This document shows, in pieces, positions 47,147 to 55,832 of a stretch of DNA of 64,000 nt. Position numbers and translations under genes: made by a program. The DNA comes from Paraburkholderia tagetis (GTDB lineage Bacteria; Pseudomonadota; Gammaproteobacteria; Burkholderiales; Burkholderiaceae): contig NZ_JAKLJA010000007.1 of NCBI RefSeq assembly GCF_022213065.1, positions 186,001 to 250,000 on the forward strand, read 5' to 3'. The notes under the pieces are model-generated. The model was not told the origin of the DNA. It worked only from the letters and a program-made list of their open reading frames with translations, and did no database searches. Each line of letters begins with the position of its first letter. Positions within the stretch are counted from its first letter, which is position 1.

Positions 47147-48493
47147 ATGAAGACCCGATACAGTGCGCCGCTCGTCGCGGGCAAGGTGGGCGAGGCTGGC
47201 GACGCACCCGCGCGTAGCGATTCGTCGACTTTCGAAGCCCGAACTTATGCAAAGGTGAGCCGCAGGCTGATTCCGTTCCTGATGCTCTGCTACCTGGGCG
47301 CGTATCTGGACCGCGTCAATGTGGGCTTTGCGAAGCTGCAGATGCTCAATGATCTGCGCTTTAGTGAAACCGTGTATGGCATGGGCGCGGGCATTTTCTT
47401 TCTCGGCTACTTTCTGTTCGAAGTGCCAAGCAATCTCGTGCTTCACAAGGTTGGCGCGCGCCGGTGGCTGGCGCGGATCATGCTGACGTGGGCGGTCATT
47501 TCCGCGAGCTTCGTGTTCGTCAAATCGCCGGTGGCTTTTTACGCGCTGCGCTTTTTGCTCGGTGTTGCCGAAGCGGGCTTCGCGCCGGGCGTGATTCTCT
47601 ATCTGACTTACTGGTACCCGTCGGCGCGCCGCGCCAAGGCGCTTTCGCTGTTCTTCATGGCGATTCCGCTGGCGGGCATTGTCGGCGGGCCGCTTTCCGG
47701 CGCGATCCTGCACGCGTTGCACGGCACGATGGCCTTGGCAGGCTGGAAGTGGCTGTTCGTGCTCGAAGCATTGCCGTCGCTCGTGCTTGGTGTCGCGATC
47801 CTGCTGTTTCTCGATGACGGCATCGCCAGCGCGAAGTGGCTCACGGACACCGAAAAGGCGCTGCTCGAGCGCAACGTGGCAGGCGACGACGCACACCGCA
47901 CCGCCCACCTCTCGATCCGGGCGTTCGTTGGCGACCGGCGCTTGTGGCTCATGGCCGCGATCTACTTCTGCGTGGTGCTGGGTCAATACGGCTTGACGTT
48001 CTGGCTGCCCACCATCATCCGCAAGTCGGGCGTTGCCGATCCGCTCTGGGTGGGTATTTTCACGGCGATTCCCTACCTCTGCGCCATTGTCGCGCTGCCG
48101 TTGATCGGCATGAGTGCGGACCGCCGCCGCGAGCGCCGCCTGCACCTCGCGATTCCGATGCTCGTCTCCGCCGCCGGCTTCGCGACCTTGCCCATGCTCG
48201 GCGGCGTGGGGGCGTCGATCGTCTGCCTGAGCATCGCATCGGCCGGCATTCTCGTGTCGTCCTCGCAGTTCTGGTCGCTGCCTACCGCACTGCTCGGTGG
48301 GGTATCGGCTGCCGCGGGCATTGCCGCCGTGAACTGCTTTGCCAACCTCGCCGGGTTCTTTTCGCCGGCGATCGTCGGCTGGCTCAACGATCTCACCGGG
48401 AAATCGACCGCCGGCCTCGTTTTCATCTCACTGGCGGTGACGCTGGGCGCCTTGCTCGTGTTCCTCGTTCCCGCCCGCTCTGTCAACCGCTGA
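47147..48493 (+). CDS. MFS transporter, anion:cation symporter (ACS) type
   Basis: 448-residue twelve-helix carrier with the ACS signature: YLGAYLDRVNVGFAKLQM in helix 1, GYFLFEVPSNLVLHKVGARRWLARIM in loop 2-3, and GVAEAGFAPGVILYLTYWYP in helix 4. Relatives import sugar acids, phthalates and tartrate-like anions. A Shine-Dalgarno (CAGGAGA) precedes ATG 47147. A 30-residue polar N-terminus comes first. It follows the SDR by 90 bp and precedes the split transketolase by 18 bp. Confidence 0.92.
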   Translation: MKTRYSAPLVAGKVGEAGDAPARSDSSTFEARTYAKVSRRLIPFLMLCYLGAYLDRVNVGFAKLQMLNDLRFSETVYGMGAGIFFLGYFLFEVPSNLVLHKVGARRWLARIMLTWAVISASFVFVKSPVAFYALRFLLGVAEAGFAPGVILYLTYWYPSARRAKALSLFFMAIPLAGIVGGPLSGAILHALHGTMALAGWKWLFVLEALPSLVLGVAILLFLDDGIASAKWLTDTEKALLERNVAGDDAHRTAHLSIRAFVGDRRLWLMAAIYFCVVLGQYGLTFWLPTIIRKSGVADPLWVGIFTAIPYLCAIVALPLIGMSADRRRERRLHLAIPMLVSAAGFATLPMLGGVGASIVCLSIASAGILVSSSQFWSLPTALLGGVSAAAGIAAVNCFANLAGFFSPAIVGWLNDLTGKSTAGLVFISLAVTLGALLVFLVPARSVNR

Positions 48494-48511
48494 CCCGCGA
48501 AGGAGCCATAC

Positions 48512-49357
48512 ATGGACAGCGAAGTCATTACCGAGGACGTGACGCTCGTCGAGCGCGCGTACCGCATCCGAAGAAATGCCCTGCTGATGGGCGAAGTGCA
48601 GGGCCAGGGCTATATCGGCCAGGCGCTCGATATCGCGGACGTGCTCGCCGTCGCGTATTTCGGCGCGATGCGCTACCGCGCGCACGATCCCGATTGGGAA
48701 GGGCGCGACCGCTTTCTGCTGTCGAACGGGCACTACGCGATCGCGCTGTACGCAGCGCTGTTCGAAGCCGGCATCCTGCCTGCCGAAGAGCTGGAAACCT
48801 ATGGCAGCGACGACAGCCGCCTGCCGATGTCGGGCATGGCAAGCTACACGCCAGGCATGGAAATGTCGGGCGGCTCGCTGGGCCAGGGGCTGACGATCGC
48901 AGTGGGACGCTGCCTCGGCCTCAAGCGCAAGGGTTCGGACGCCTTCGTCTACACGCTCTTTTCGGACGGCGAACTCGACGAGGGCGCGATCTGGGAAGGC
49001 CTCATGTCCGCCGCGCACTGGAAGCTCGACAAGCTGATCGCCATCGTCGACGTGAACAACCAGCAGGCCGATGGACCTTCCACGCAGATCATGGCGTTCG
49101 AGCCGCTCGTCGAGAAACTCGAAGCCTTTGGCTGGTACGTGCAGCGCGTGGACGGCAACGACATCGACGCGCTCAAGCGCGCCTTTGATCATGCGCGCGG
49201 GCATGACAAGCCGCAGCCGCGCATCATCGTCTGCGACACGAAGATGGGTTGCGGCGTGCCGTTTCTCGAGCAGCGCGAAAAGAATCACTTTATCCGCGTC
49301 GATGCGCACGAGTGGAAGCTCGCGCTCGAAGCACTCGAAGCCGGGAGACAAGCATGA
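48512..49357 (+). CDS. Transketolase, N-terminal (TPP-binding) subunit
   Basis: 281 residues, the first half of a two-subunit transketolase. It has RDRFLLSNGHYAIALYAAL, GSLGQGLTIAVG and the TPP/Mg motif FSDGELDEGAIWEG...IVDVNN. AAGGAG lies 8 nt before the ATG. The stop overlaps the start of the C-terminal subunit (ATGA). Split transketolases often serve catabolic clusters for sugar acids or unusual pentoses. Distinct from the fused cbbT in the cbb operon. Confidence 0.93.
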   Translation: MDSEVITEDVTLVERAYRIRRNALLMGEVQGQGYIGQALDIADVLAVAYFGAMRYRAHDPDWEGRDRFLLSNGHYAIALYAALFEAGILPAEELETYGSDDSRLPMSGMASYTPGMEMSGGSLGQGLTIAVGRCLGLKRKGSDAFVYTLFSDGELDEGAIWEGLMSAAHWKLDKLIAIVDVNNQQADGPSTQIMAFEPLVEKLEAFGWYVQRVDGNDIDALKRAFDHARGHDKPQPRIIVCDTKMGCGVPFLEQREKNHFIRVDAHEWKLALEALEAGRQA

Positions 49358-50352
49358 GCACCATCGAAAAGAAGCCGCGCCTGAAGACCTCCGCGATGAT
49401 TGCGTCGATCGCGGCCGAAGGCCAGGTCACGCGTTCCGCGCCGTTCGGACACGCGCTGTGCGACCTCGCGCGCACGAAGGCAAACGTGATAGGCATGACA
49501 GCCGATCTTGGCAAATACACCGACCTGCACCTCTTCGCGAAGGAATTTCCGGAGCGCTATTACCAGATGGGCATGGCCGAGCAATTGCTGATGGGCGCCG
49601 CCTCGGGCTTCGCGCATGAAGGCGCGCAGCCGTTCGTCACGACATACGCCGTATTCGCGACGCGGCGCGCCTACGACTTCATCCATCAGACCATCGCCGA
49701 AGACAATCTCGACGTGAAGATCGTCTGCGCGCTGCCGGGGCTTACCACGGGCTATGGCCCGAGCCATCAGGCCGCTGAAGACCTCGCGTTGATGCGCGCG
49801 ATGCCGAACATGACCGTGATCGATCCTTGCGATGCGCTCGATATCGAGCAAATGGTGCCGGCCATCGCGGCCCACAAGGGACCGGTCTACGCACGCCTGT
49901 TGCGCGGCAACGTGCCTGCCGTGCTCGATGAATACGGCTACCGCTTCGAACTTGGCAAGGCGAAGCTGCTGCGTGACGGAAACGACGTGCTGCTGATCTC
50001 GTCCGGCATCATGACGATGCGCTCGCTCGAAGTTGCGAAGGCGCTCGAAGCGGACAACATCGGCGTGGGCGTGCTGCATGTGCCGACCATCAAGCCGCTC
50101 GATACAGCGACGATCGTGCGCGAAGCGAGCAAGAGTGGCCGTATGGTGATCGTGGCTGAGAACCATACGGTGATGGGCGGACTGGGCGAAGCGGTTGCAC
50201 GCACGCTGCTCGGCGCGGGCGTCACGCCGCCGTTCAGACAAATCGCGTTGCCGGATGAGTTTCTCGCCGCCGGCGCGCTGCCTACGCTTCATGATCGCTA
50301 CGGTATCTCGGCTAACGCGATGACCTCAGCGGTCAAGGCATGGCTCGGTTGA
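49354..50352 (+). CDS. Transketolase, C-terminal (pyrimidine-binding) subunit
   Basis: 332 residues. It has the pyrimidine domain with FAKEFPERYYQMGMAEQLLMGAASGFA (catalytic glutamate in the MAEQ segment), TTGYGPSHQAAEDLALMR and a transketolase C-terminal domain with VAENHTVMGGLGEAVA. It begins inside the stop of the N-terminal subunit, so the two are made in equal amounts. The very strong hairpin beginning at 50476 probably ends this operon. Confidence 0.93.
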   Translation: MSTIEKKPRLKTSAMIASIAAEGQVTRSAPFGHALCDLARTKANVIGMTADLGKYTDLHLFAKEFPERYYQMGMAEQLLMGAASGFAHEGAQPFVTTYAVFATRRAYDFIHQTIAEDNLDVKIVCALPGLTTGYGPSHQAAEDLALMRAMPNMTVIDPCDALDIEQMVPAIAAHKGPVYARLLRGNVPAVLDEYGYRFELGKAKLLRDGNDVLLISSGIMTMRSLEVAKALEADNIGVGVLHVPTIKPLDTATIVREASKSGRMVIVAENHTVMGGLGEAVARTLLGAGVTPPFRQIALPDEFLAAGALPTLHDRYGISANAMTSAVKAWLG

Positions 50353-50419
50353 GAAACTGAACTGGAAGCGGCTCTCTCTCTCTCTGTTATTTCGTGGGCC
50401 TGGGTTTTCGCGTTTCTTT

Positions 50420-50985
50420 TCGCGTTTCCTTGCTTTCGTGTCGGTCTGCTAGCGTTGCCCCTGTGCGGGGCGGCACCTACTTTTCTTTGCAGCGGCAAAG
50501 AAAAGTAGGCAAAAGAAAGCCGCTCAAACCGCTAGTGTGACGCCGTCCACCACTTGCCCGTGATCAGAGCGGTTCCGGAGCGTCTGTCACCACGCGCCGT
50601 ATAACGGAGTGACTAAGGGCTCATACCTCCGGCGGCGCTACGCGCGCCGTGGGGCATAATCCAAAACCAGAGGAATGCATACGAATCGATGCAGCGCATG
50701 CGCCTTCGAGTGCCCAGGCAGAACTCTTGGTTTCCCATGCAGACCCGACCGCTGCGCGCGTAGCGAGCAGCGGGATGCATGAGTCCTTTGTCACTATGTT
50801 TGAAGGCGCGAGGTGACGGATGCCCCGGAACCACTTCGATATAAGGCAAGTGGTCCACTGCGTCACACTAGCGGTTTGAGCCGCTTTCTTTTGCCTACTT
50901 TTCTTTGCGGCTGCAAAGAAAAGTAGGTGCCGCCCCGCACAGGGGCAACACTAATAGACCGACACGATCACAAGGAAACGCGCTC
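50420..50985. repeat. 565-bp imperfect palindrome: two inverted repeat copies head to head
   Basis: The left arm (about 50420-50655) and right arm (about 50738-50985) are inverted copies of the same sequence, with scattered mismatches and a short unpaired centre. Each arm carries a 15-bp perfect hairpin, CCTACTTTTCTTTGC with a 4-nt loop (50476-50509 and 50894-50927 as read), flanked by AAAAGAAAG and CGGCACC motifs. The core resembles interspersed repeats I associate with Burkholderia-type intergenic regions. No transposase is present. It may end transcription from the split-transketolase operon and of whatever comes from the right. Confidence 0.85.
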
Positions 50986-51160
50986 TCGACACCAAACACC
51001 ATAACAACAACGGCCTGCAGCACAGCAACGCCGCCACGCTGAAAGCGACATACTGGACGCTCCCGGCCATATAGGTCATCAACGTCATTGCAGGCGCGCA
51101 AAAGGAAGCGATCCGCCCGAGGCGATCGCCACACAGCCAACGGCAATTCAAACTGACGCT

Positions 51161-52045
51161 TCAATTCGATCTGAGGGTATCCATCAGATCCCTGACACAC
51201 CCTGGCATTCCATCGAGCTCGCGAACGAGCAAGCTACGCTCCCGTATCGCCCAGGATTCCCCAAGAGGCACGGTGACAAGCCGCATCGTTCGACGATGAC
51301 GCACCGCGGCGGACTCGGGGATGATACCGATTCCGACACCCGATTCAATCATCCGACAAATTGCCTCGTAGCTCGATAGTTGCACACGCATGGATAAGGT
51401 CCGGCCCAGGTTCTCAACCTGCGCAGTCACCAGATCGAACAAGGTGCTTCCTTCACGGAAGCCAATGTGAGGATAGTCGAGCGTTTCGGCCAGGGTGACG
51501 GACGACCTTTTCGTCAGCTCATGTCCTTCCGGCAGCGCCAGCAACAATCGGTCGGTGCTGGCATGGATGATCTCGAGCCCTTGCGCCTCGATCGGGCCCG
51601 CGATAAGCCCGAGGTCCGCGGTTCCATCGAGTACGCCTCTGACGATCTCGCGGGACAGCCGCTCCTGAAGATCGACCGTAACGGCCGGACGTGTGGAGAG
51701 AAATTGCGCCAGTATCTCCGGCAGATACTCCGTTACCGCTGTGGTGTTGGCAAATATCCGAATATGGCCGACCAGACCGCTCCCGTACTCGGCAAACTCG
51801 CTTTTCACATAGTCGACCTGACGCATGATCACCCTCGCGTGCTTCAAGAGGTTTTCACCGGCCGGCGTCAGCGTTGCGCCCTTGCTATCGCGGTACAGCA
51901 GCTTGGCGCCCAGTTGACTTTCCAGGGATTTGATCCTCGCGCTGGTCGCCGCGATCGACAAGTTGGCGCGCCGTGCGCCTTGGGTGACGCTTGATGATTC
52001 GGCTACGTGGATGAATACCCGGAGATCGGGGAGATCGAAATGCAT
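51161..52045 (-). CDS. LysR-family regulator of the adjacent catabolic cluster
   Basis: 294-residue regulator. Helix-turn-helix MHFDLPDLRVFIHVAESSSVTQGARRANLSIAATSARIKSLE, then the co-inducer domain (about 90-290; IRIFANTTAVTEYLPEIL...). Start at 52045 matches the family N-terminus; the frame is open upstream to 52177. Divergent from the amidohydrolase gene with 340 bp between, the classic arrangement for control of the 52.4-62.8 kb operon. A 13-bp tandem repeat (AAAGCGGATCGGC, two full copies at 52095-52120 plus a partial third) lies upstream. Confidence 0.9.
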   Translation of the reverse strand: MHFDLPDLRVFIHVAESSSVTQGARRANLSIAATSARIKSLESQLGAKLLYRDSKGATLTPAGENLLKHARVIMRQVDYVKSEFAEYGSGLVGHIRIFANTTAVTEYLPEILAQFLSTRPAVTVDLQERLSREIVRGVLDGTADLGLIAGPIEAQGLEIIHASTDRLLLALPEGHELTKRSSVTLAETLDYPHIGFREGSTLFDLVTAQVENLGRTLSMRVQLSSYEAICRMIESGVGIGIIPESAAVRHRRTMRLVTVPLGESWAIRERSLLVRELDGMPGCVRDLMDTLRSN

Positions 52046-52385
52046 TGGCAAATATGTCCTGCAAAACCATCTATGGGGGCGGTAAGGGATCGATAAAGCG
52101 GATCGGCAAAGCGGATCGGCAAAGCCGGTACTTGGGATAAACCCTGGCGTTCGCCGCAGCCGAAACCAGGTACCCAAAAAGCAAGATTCTTCGAACGCCC
52201 GGCCGATAGTAGCATCATCACAACCTCAACGCTGTCGCTACCGACGAATTGAGTTGCAGGCGCAGCGCACTGAAGTAGCGCAGGAACGAAAGCCGCGGCC
52301 GCCGTGGGCTATGTCACCCGCACTGAATTGCTTCGACCGTAATTCGGTGTTCTAACAAAGTGAAAAACGAGTATTGAGTTCAGAC

Positions 52386-53456
52386 ATGAAAATCATCGAT
52401 TCGGATGTTCATCCGTGGGTTCCGGGCGATATCGAAGGGCTCAAGCCTTATCTAAGCCGCAGTTGGCAAATGCGGTTTGAAGGCAAGCGCGCGATCTTGC
52501 CGGATCATCCGCTGCGTCCGCCGCTGGCCGGCGCGACCTCGATTCGCCGCGATACGACCACGCCGGGCGGCGACGTCGGCGGTTCCGATCCGCAATTCCT
52601 GCGCGAAGACCACCTCGACAAGCTCAACATCGAGTTCGCGATCCTCTCGTCTATCCAGGCGGGCAAGCTGGTGGCCCTGCCGAATACCGGGGAAGCCGTG
52701 GTGCTGGCCCGCGCGTTCAACGACTACTTTATCGACAAGTGGTTGAGCCTGGATGAGCGCTACCGCCTGGCCATGAGCGTGACGGCCGGCGACCCGCACG
52801 AAGCGGCCAGGGAAATTCGCCGGATCGGTAATCGCGAGGATGTGGTAGCGGTCTATCTGCCGCTGGTGAACATCCTGATGGGCAACCCGCATTACTACCC
52901 AATCTACGAGGCAGCCGAAGAATGCGGCCTGCCGATTTTCCTGCACCCCACCGGGACCGAGGGGGCGTTTCAGACCAGTGTGCATTTCGCGGGCGGTACG
53001 CCGAGCACCTACATCGAACGGCACTCGTGCTTCCCGCAGATCGCCATGGGCAATCTCTCGAGCCTGTTGTTCGAAGGCGTGTTCGTGCGCTTCCCGAAGC
53101 TGAAGGTGTTGCTTGCGGAATTCGGCTTCGGCTGGGTGCCGCACATGCTCTGGCGCTTCGATCAGAACTGGATGCAATTCCGCCGCGAGGTGCCGTGGCT
53201 GGAACAGGCCCCCAGCAAGTACGTGCTCGATCATGTCCGCTTCACCAGCCAGCCGCTCGAAGAGCCGGAAAAAGACGAGTATCTGACGCAGATTCTGGAA
53301 ATGGCGCATGCGGAGCGAACCATGCTTTTCAGTACTGATTATCCGCACTGGGATTCGGACTATCCGGCGACCGTCATGCACAAATTCCCCGCGCAGATGC
53401 GACAGCGCATTTTTCATGACAACGCCGCCGAGCTGTTTGGCCTGAAATCCAACTAA
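52386..53456 (+). CDS. Amidohydrolase-2 family metal-dependent hydrolase/decarboxylase
   Basis: 356-residue TIM barrel of PF04909, a family of decarboxylases and hydrolases such as ACMSD and gamma-resorcylate decarboxylase. Metal and active-site residues appear in MKIIDSDVHPW, PIFLHPTGTEGAF, LLAEFGFGWVPHMLWRFD and FSTDYPHWDSDYP. The first motif is DxDxH rather than HxH, as in many members of unknown role. An in-frame TTG at 52374 is an alternative start; neither has a strong Shine-Dalgarno. First gene of a co-oriented cluster with Rieske, CMD and dehydrogenase genes, so it probably acts on an aromatic or ring-cleavage product. Confidence 0.88.
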   Translation: MKIIDSDVHPWVPGDIEGLKPYLSRSWQMRFEGKRAILPDHPLRPPLAGATSIRRDTTTPGGDVGGSDPQFLREDHLDKLNIEFAILSSIQAGKLVALPNTGEAVVLARAFNDYFIDKWLSLDERYRLAMSVTAGDPHEAAREIRRIGNREDVVAVYLPLVNILMGNPHYYPIYEAAEECGLPIFLHPTGTEGAFQTSVHFAGGTPSTYIERHSCFPQIAMGNLSSLLFEGVFVRFPKLKVLLAEFGFGWVPHMLWRFDQNWMQFRREVPWLEQAPSKYVLDHVRFTSQPLEEPEKDEYLTQILEMAHAERTMLFSTDYPHWDSDYPATVMHKFPAQMRQRIFHDNAAELFGLKSN

Positions 53457-53470
53457 TCACGGGAACCAAA

Positions 53471-53824
53471 ATGGAGATCAAAGTCGTCCGCCTGGACGAG
53501 CTTACCGATAGCAACCCGCGTGCGCTCGATATCGACGGCAGGCCCATTGGTGTGTGCAAGGTCGGCGAGAAGGTCTACGCCTTTCGCAACATGTGCCCGC
53601 ACCGCCGCGCGCCGCTCGCGTGTGGCACGGTCGAAGGGACCATGCTGCCCGTGCATCACGCCGGCGAGCTCAACTATGGGATGGAAGGTCAGGTCCTGCG
53701 CTGCCCGTGGCACGGCTGGGAATTCAGCATCGAAACGGGTGAGAGCCTATTTTGCGAAAGTGCCGCCAAGGTCAAGACGTATCCGGTGTCGGTCCGCGAC
53801 GGCGATGTCTACGTAGACCTCTGA
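53471..53824 (+). CDS. Rieske-type [2Fe-2S] ferredoxin
   Basis: 117-residue small Rieske protein. Cluster ligands are CPHRR (CxH) at about residues 42-44 and CPWHGWEF (CxxH) at about 78-81, with the usual FNIETG-like stretch EFSIETGESLF after. It lacks an oxygenase catalytic domain, so it is an electron carrier or a small regulatory subunit. It lies 14 bp after the amidohydrolase. An unusually long spacing between the two ligand pairs (about 32 residues instead of 15-17) includes HHAGELNYGMEG. Confidence 0.9.
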   Translation: MEIKVVRLDELTDSNPRALDIDGRPIGVCKVGEKVYAFRNMCPHRRAPLACGTVEGTMLPVHHAGELNYGMEGQVLRCPWHGWEFSIETGESLFCESAAKVKTYPVSVRDGDVYVDL

Positions 53825-53936
53825 GCACCGCCATGCGCATGGCGCATACGTGAATCGAATACCCGGAACTGCCGTGCGCCGACGCAAGCCATGCGCTTTC
53901 GCGCAGGCGCCGGATCCCATTCTCAGGAGGCACAGG

Positions 53937-54338
53937 ATGTACGAAGGGAAACGCAGCGAAAAATTCGAACGAGGCCTCGCCACGCGGCGCGCGGTGGTCG
54001 GCGACACCTATGTCGACAACGCGCTCAATAGTGCGAACGAATACAACTGGCCGATGCAGGAACTGGTCACGGAATATTGCTGGGACGAGATCTGGAATCG
54101 CCCGGGCTTGAGCCGCCGCGACCGTTCGCTGCTCAACCTTGGCATGATTACCGCGCTGGGCCGTACCGCCGAACTGCGCGCCCATGTACGCGGCGCCCTC
54201 AACAACGGCCTGACCAAGGTGGAGCTGCGCGAAGTGTTCCTGCAGGCCGTCATTTATTGCGGCGTGCCGGCCGGTATCGACAGCTTCCGCGTGGCGCAGG
54301 ACGTCATGGCCGAGATGGCAGGTGCCAGCACAGCATGA
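53937..54338 (+). CDS. Carboxymuconolactone decarboxylase (CMD) family protein
   Basis: 133-residue all-helical protein of the AhpD/CMD fold. Conserved core WDEIWNRPGLSRRDRSLLNLGMITALGRTAELRAHVRGALNNGLTKVELREVFLQAVIYCGVPAGIDSF matches gamma-CMD of the protocatechuate branch closely, including the catalytic Glu/His region. GGAGG lies about 8 nt before ATG 53937; the preceding 112 bp contain a 14-bp perfect palindrome (53830-53843). Whether it decarboxylates a muconolactone or has another role is open. Its stop overlaps the aldehyde dehydrogenase start. Confidence 0.92.
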   Translation: MYEGKRSEKFERGLATRRAVVGDTYVDNALNSANEYNWPMQELVTEYCWDEIWNRPGLSRRDRSLLNLGMITALGRTAELRAHVRGALNNGLTKVELREVFLQAVIYCGVPAGIDSFRVAQDVMAEMAGASTA

Positions 54339-55771
54339 AGACACTACTGATCAACGGCGCCTGGCAGGCCGCCGCCGATGGACGCGTCATCGACGTGGAA
54401 AATCCCGCCACCGGCGAGGTCTTCACGCGACTCAGCCGCGCGACGGCCATCGAAGTCGATGCGGCCGTACGCGCTGCGCGCCACGCCTATGACAATGCAT
54501 GGGGCCGTCTGAGCGCCGCCGAAAGAGGCCGGCTGCTCTCGCGCGTTGCCGAACGCATTCAGGCCTGCGCCGAGGAGATCGCGCAGGTGGAGTCGCGCGA
54601 TACCGGCAAGCCGCTGCACCTGGCCCGCAAGGATATCGCGGTGCTGGCGCGCTATTTCGAGTTCTATGGGGCCGCTGCGGACAAGCACCATGGGGAGATC
54701 ATTCCCTATCTGAACGACTTCAGCGTGCAGGTGGTGCGCGAGCCGCTCGGCGTGACCGCGCACATCATCCCGTGGAACTACCCCTCGCAGATGTTTGGTC
54801 GCACTGTTTGCCCGGCCTTGGCGGCGGGCAACGCGATCGTGGTCAAGCCTTCCGAGGAGGCCTGCCAGTCCGTGCTGTTGATCGCCAGGCTGATGCAGGA
54901 GGCGGGGCTGCCGGATGGCGCCGTCAACATCGTTACCGGCTACGGCAACGAAGCGGGTGCCGCGCTGGCAAGTCATCCGGATATCAATCTGGTGACCTTC
55001 ACCGGGTCCCCCGCGGTCGGCACGCAAATCCAGATGGCTGCCGCGCCGAACAACGTGCCGTGCGTGCTCGAACTGGGCGGCAAGTCGCCTCAGATCGTGT
55101 TCGACGATGCCGACCTCGACAAGGCGGTGCCGACGATCGTCGCTGCGATTGTCCAGAACACCGGACAGACCTGTTCGGCCGGCAGCCGGTTGCTGGTCCA
55201 GAAGACGGTGTACGACGAAGTCGTGGGCCGCGTGGCCGAGGCGATCGCGAGGATTCGCGCCGGCATGCCTGAAGCGCAGGTGGACTGCGGTCCGATCATC
55301 ACCCGGGCGCAATTCGGGCGCATCAACGCGTTCCTGCAACGCATCAAGGACTCGGGCCTGCCGCTGATCGCCCAGGGCCAGGTTGCCGAAGTTCCGGCCG
55401 GCGGTTTTTTCGTTGCGCCGATGCTGTTCGGCCCGGTGCCGCGCGATCACGAACTCGCCCATGCCGAAGCGTTCGGTCCGTTGCTGGCGGCGATGCCGTT
55501 CGAAGACGAACAGGATGCGATCGCGTTGGCCAACGCGACCGAATACGGATTGGTCGCGGCGATCTGGAGCGAGAACGGTGCACGTCAGCAACGCATGGCT
55601 CGCGCGGTGGTGGCAGGCCAGGTGTACATCAATTGCTATGGCGCTGGCGGCGGCGTGGAGCTGCCGTTCGGCGGTCGCAAGAAGAGCGGCTATGGCCGCG
55701 AAAAGGGCTTCGACGCACTCGACGAGTTCTCGACCACCAAGACCGTCGTGCATCGGTTCGGCTTTGAATGA
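54335..55771 (+). CDS. NAD(P)-dependent aldehyde dehydrogenase
   Basis: 478-residue ALDH. Catalytic Glu in LELGGKSP (about residue 246), nucleophile Cys in TGQTCSAGSRLLV (about 280), cofactor loop FTGSPAVGTQI, and C-terminal GRKKSGYGREKGFDALDEFS. IPWNYPSQMFGR is the oxyanion/N-binding part. Translationally coupled to the CMD gene (ATGA). It probably oxidises an aldehyde intermediate to an acid in the pathway. Subfamily looks like aromatic/aliphatic semialdehyde dehydrogenases, but the substrate is not visible. Confidence 0.94.
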   Translation: MKTLLINGAWQAAADGRVIDVENPATGEVFTRLSRATAIEVDAAVRAARHAYDNAWGRLSAAERGRLLSRVAERIQACAEEIAQVESRDTGKPLHLARKDIAVLARYFEFYGAAADKHHGEIIPYLNDFSVQVVREPLGVTAHIIPWNYPSQMFGRTVCPALAAGNAIVVKPSEEACQSVLLIARLMQEAGLPDGAVNIVTGYGNEAGAALASHPDINLVTFTGSPAVGTQIQMAAAPNNVPCVLELGGKSPQIVFDDADLDKAVPTIVAAIVQNTGQTCSAGSRLLVQKTVYDEVVGRVAEAIARIRAGMPEAQVDCGPIITRAQFGRINAFLQRIKDSGLPLIAQGQVAEVPAGGFFVAPMLFGPVPRDHELAHAEAFGPLLAAMPFEDEQDAIALANATEYGLVAAIWSENGARQQRMARAVVAGQVYINCYGAGGGVELPFGGRKKSGYGREKGFDALDEFSTTKTVVHRFGFE

Positions 55772-55832
55772 GCGCGCGCGCTGGCCAGATGTCGTTTGAT
55801 CGGCGCATCGTTGAATTGAAGAGGAAGTCGGG

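Noticed and set aside
50546..50860. Short open frames inside the large palindrome as genes
   Set aside because: They lie within inverted repeat arms, appear in mirrored form on both sides and have no ribosome binding site.
53830..53843. GCCATGCGCATGGC perfect palindrome as an operator
   Set aside because: Single copy, within a short intra-operon gap and close to the preceding stop; no second site supports a regulator.
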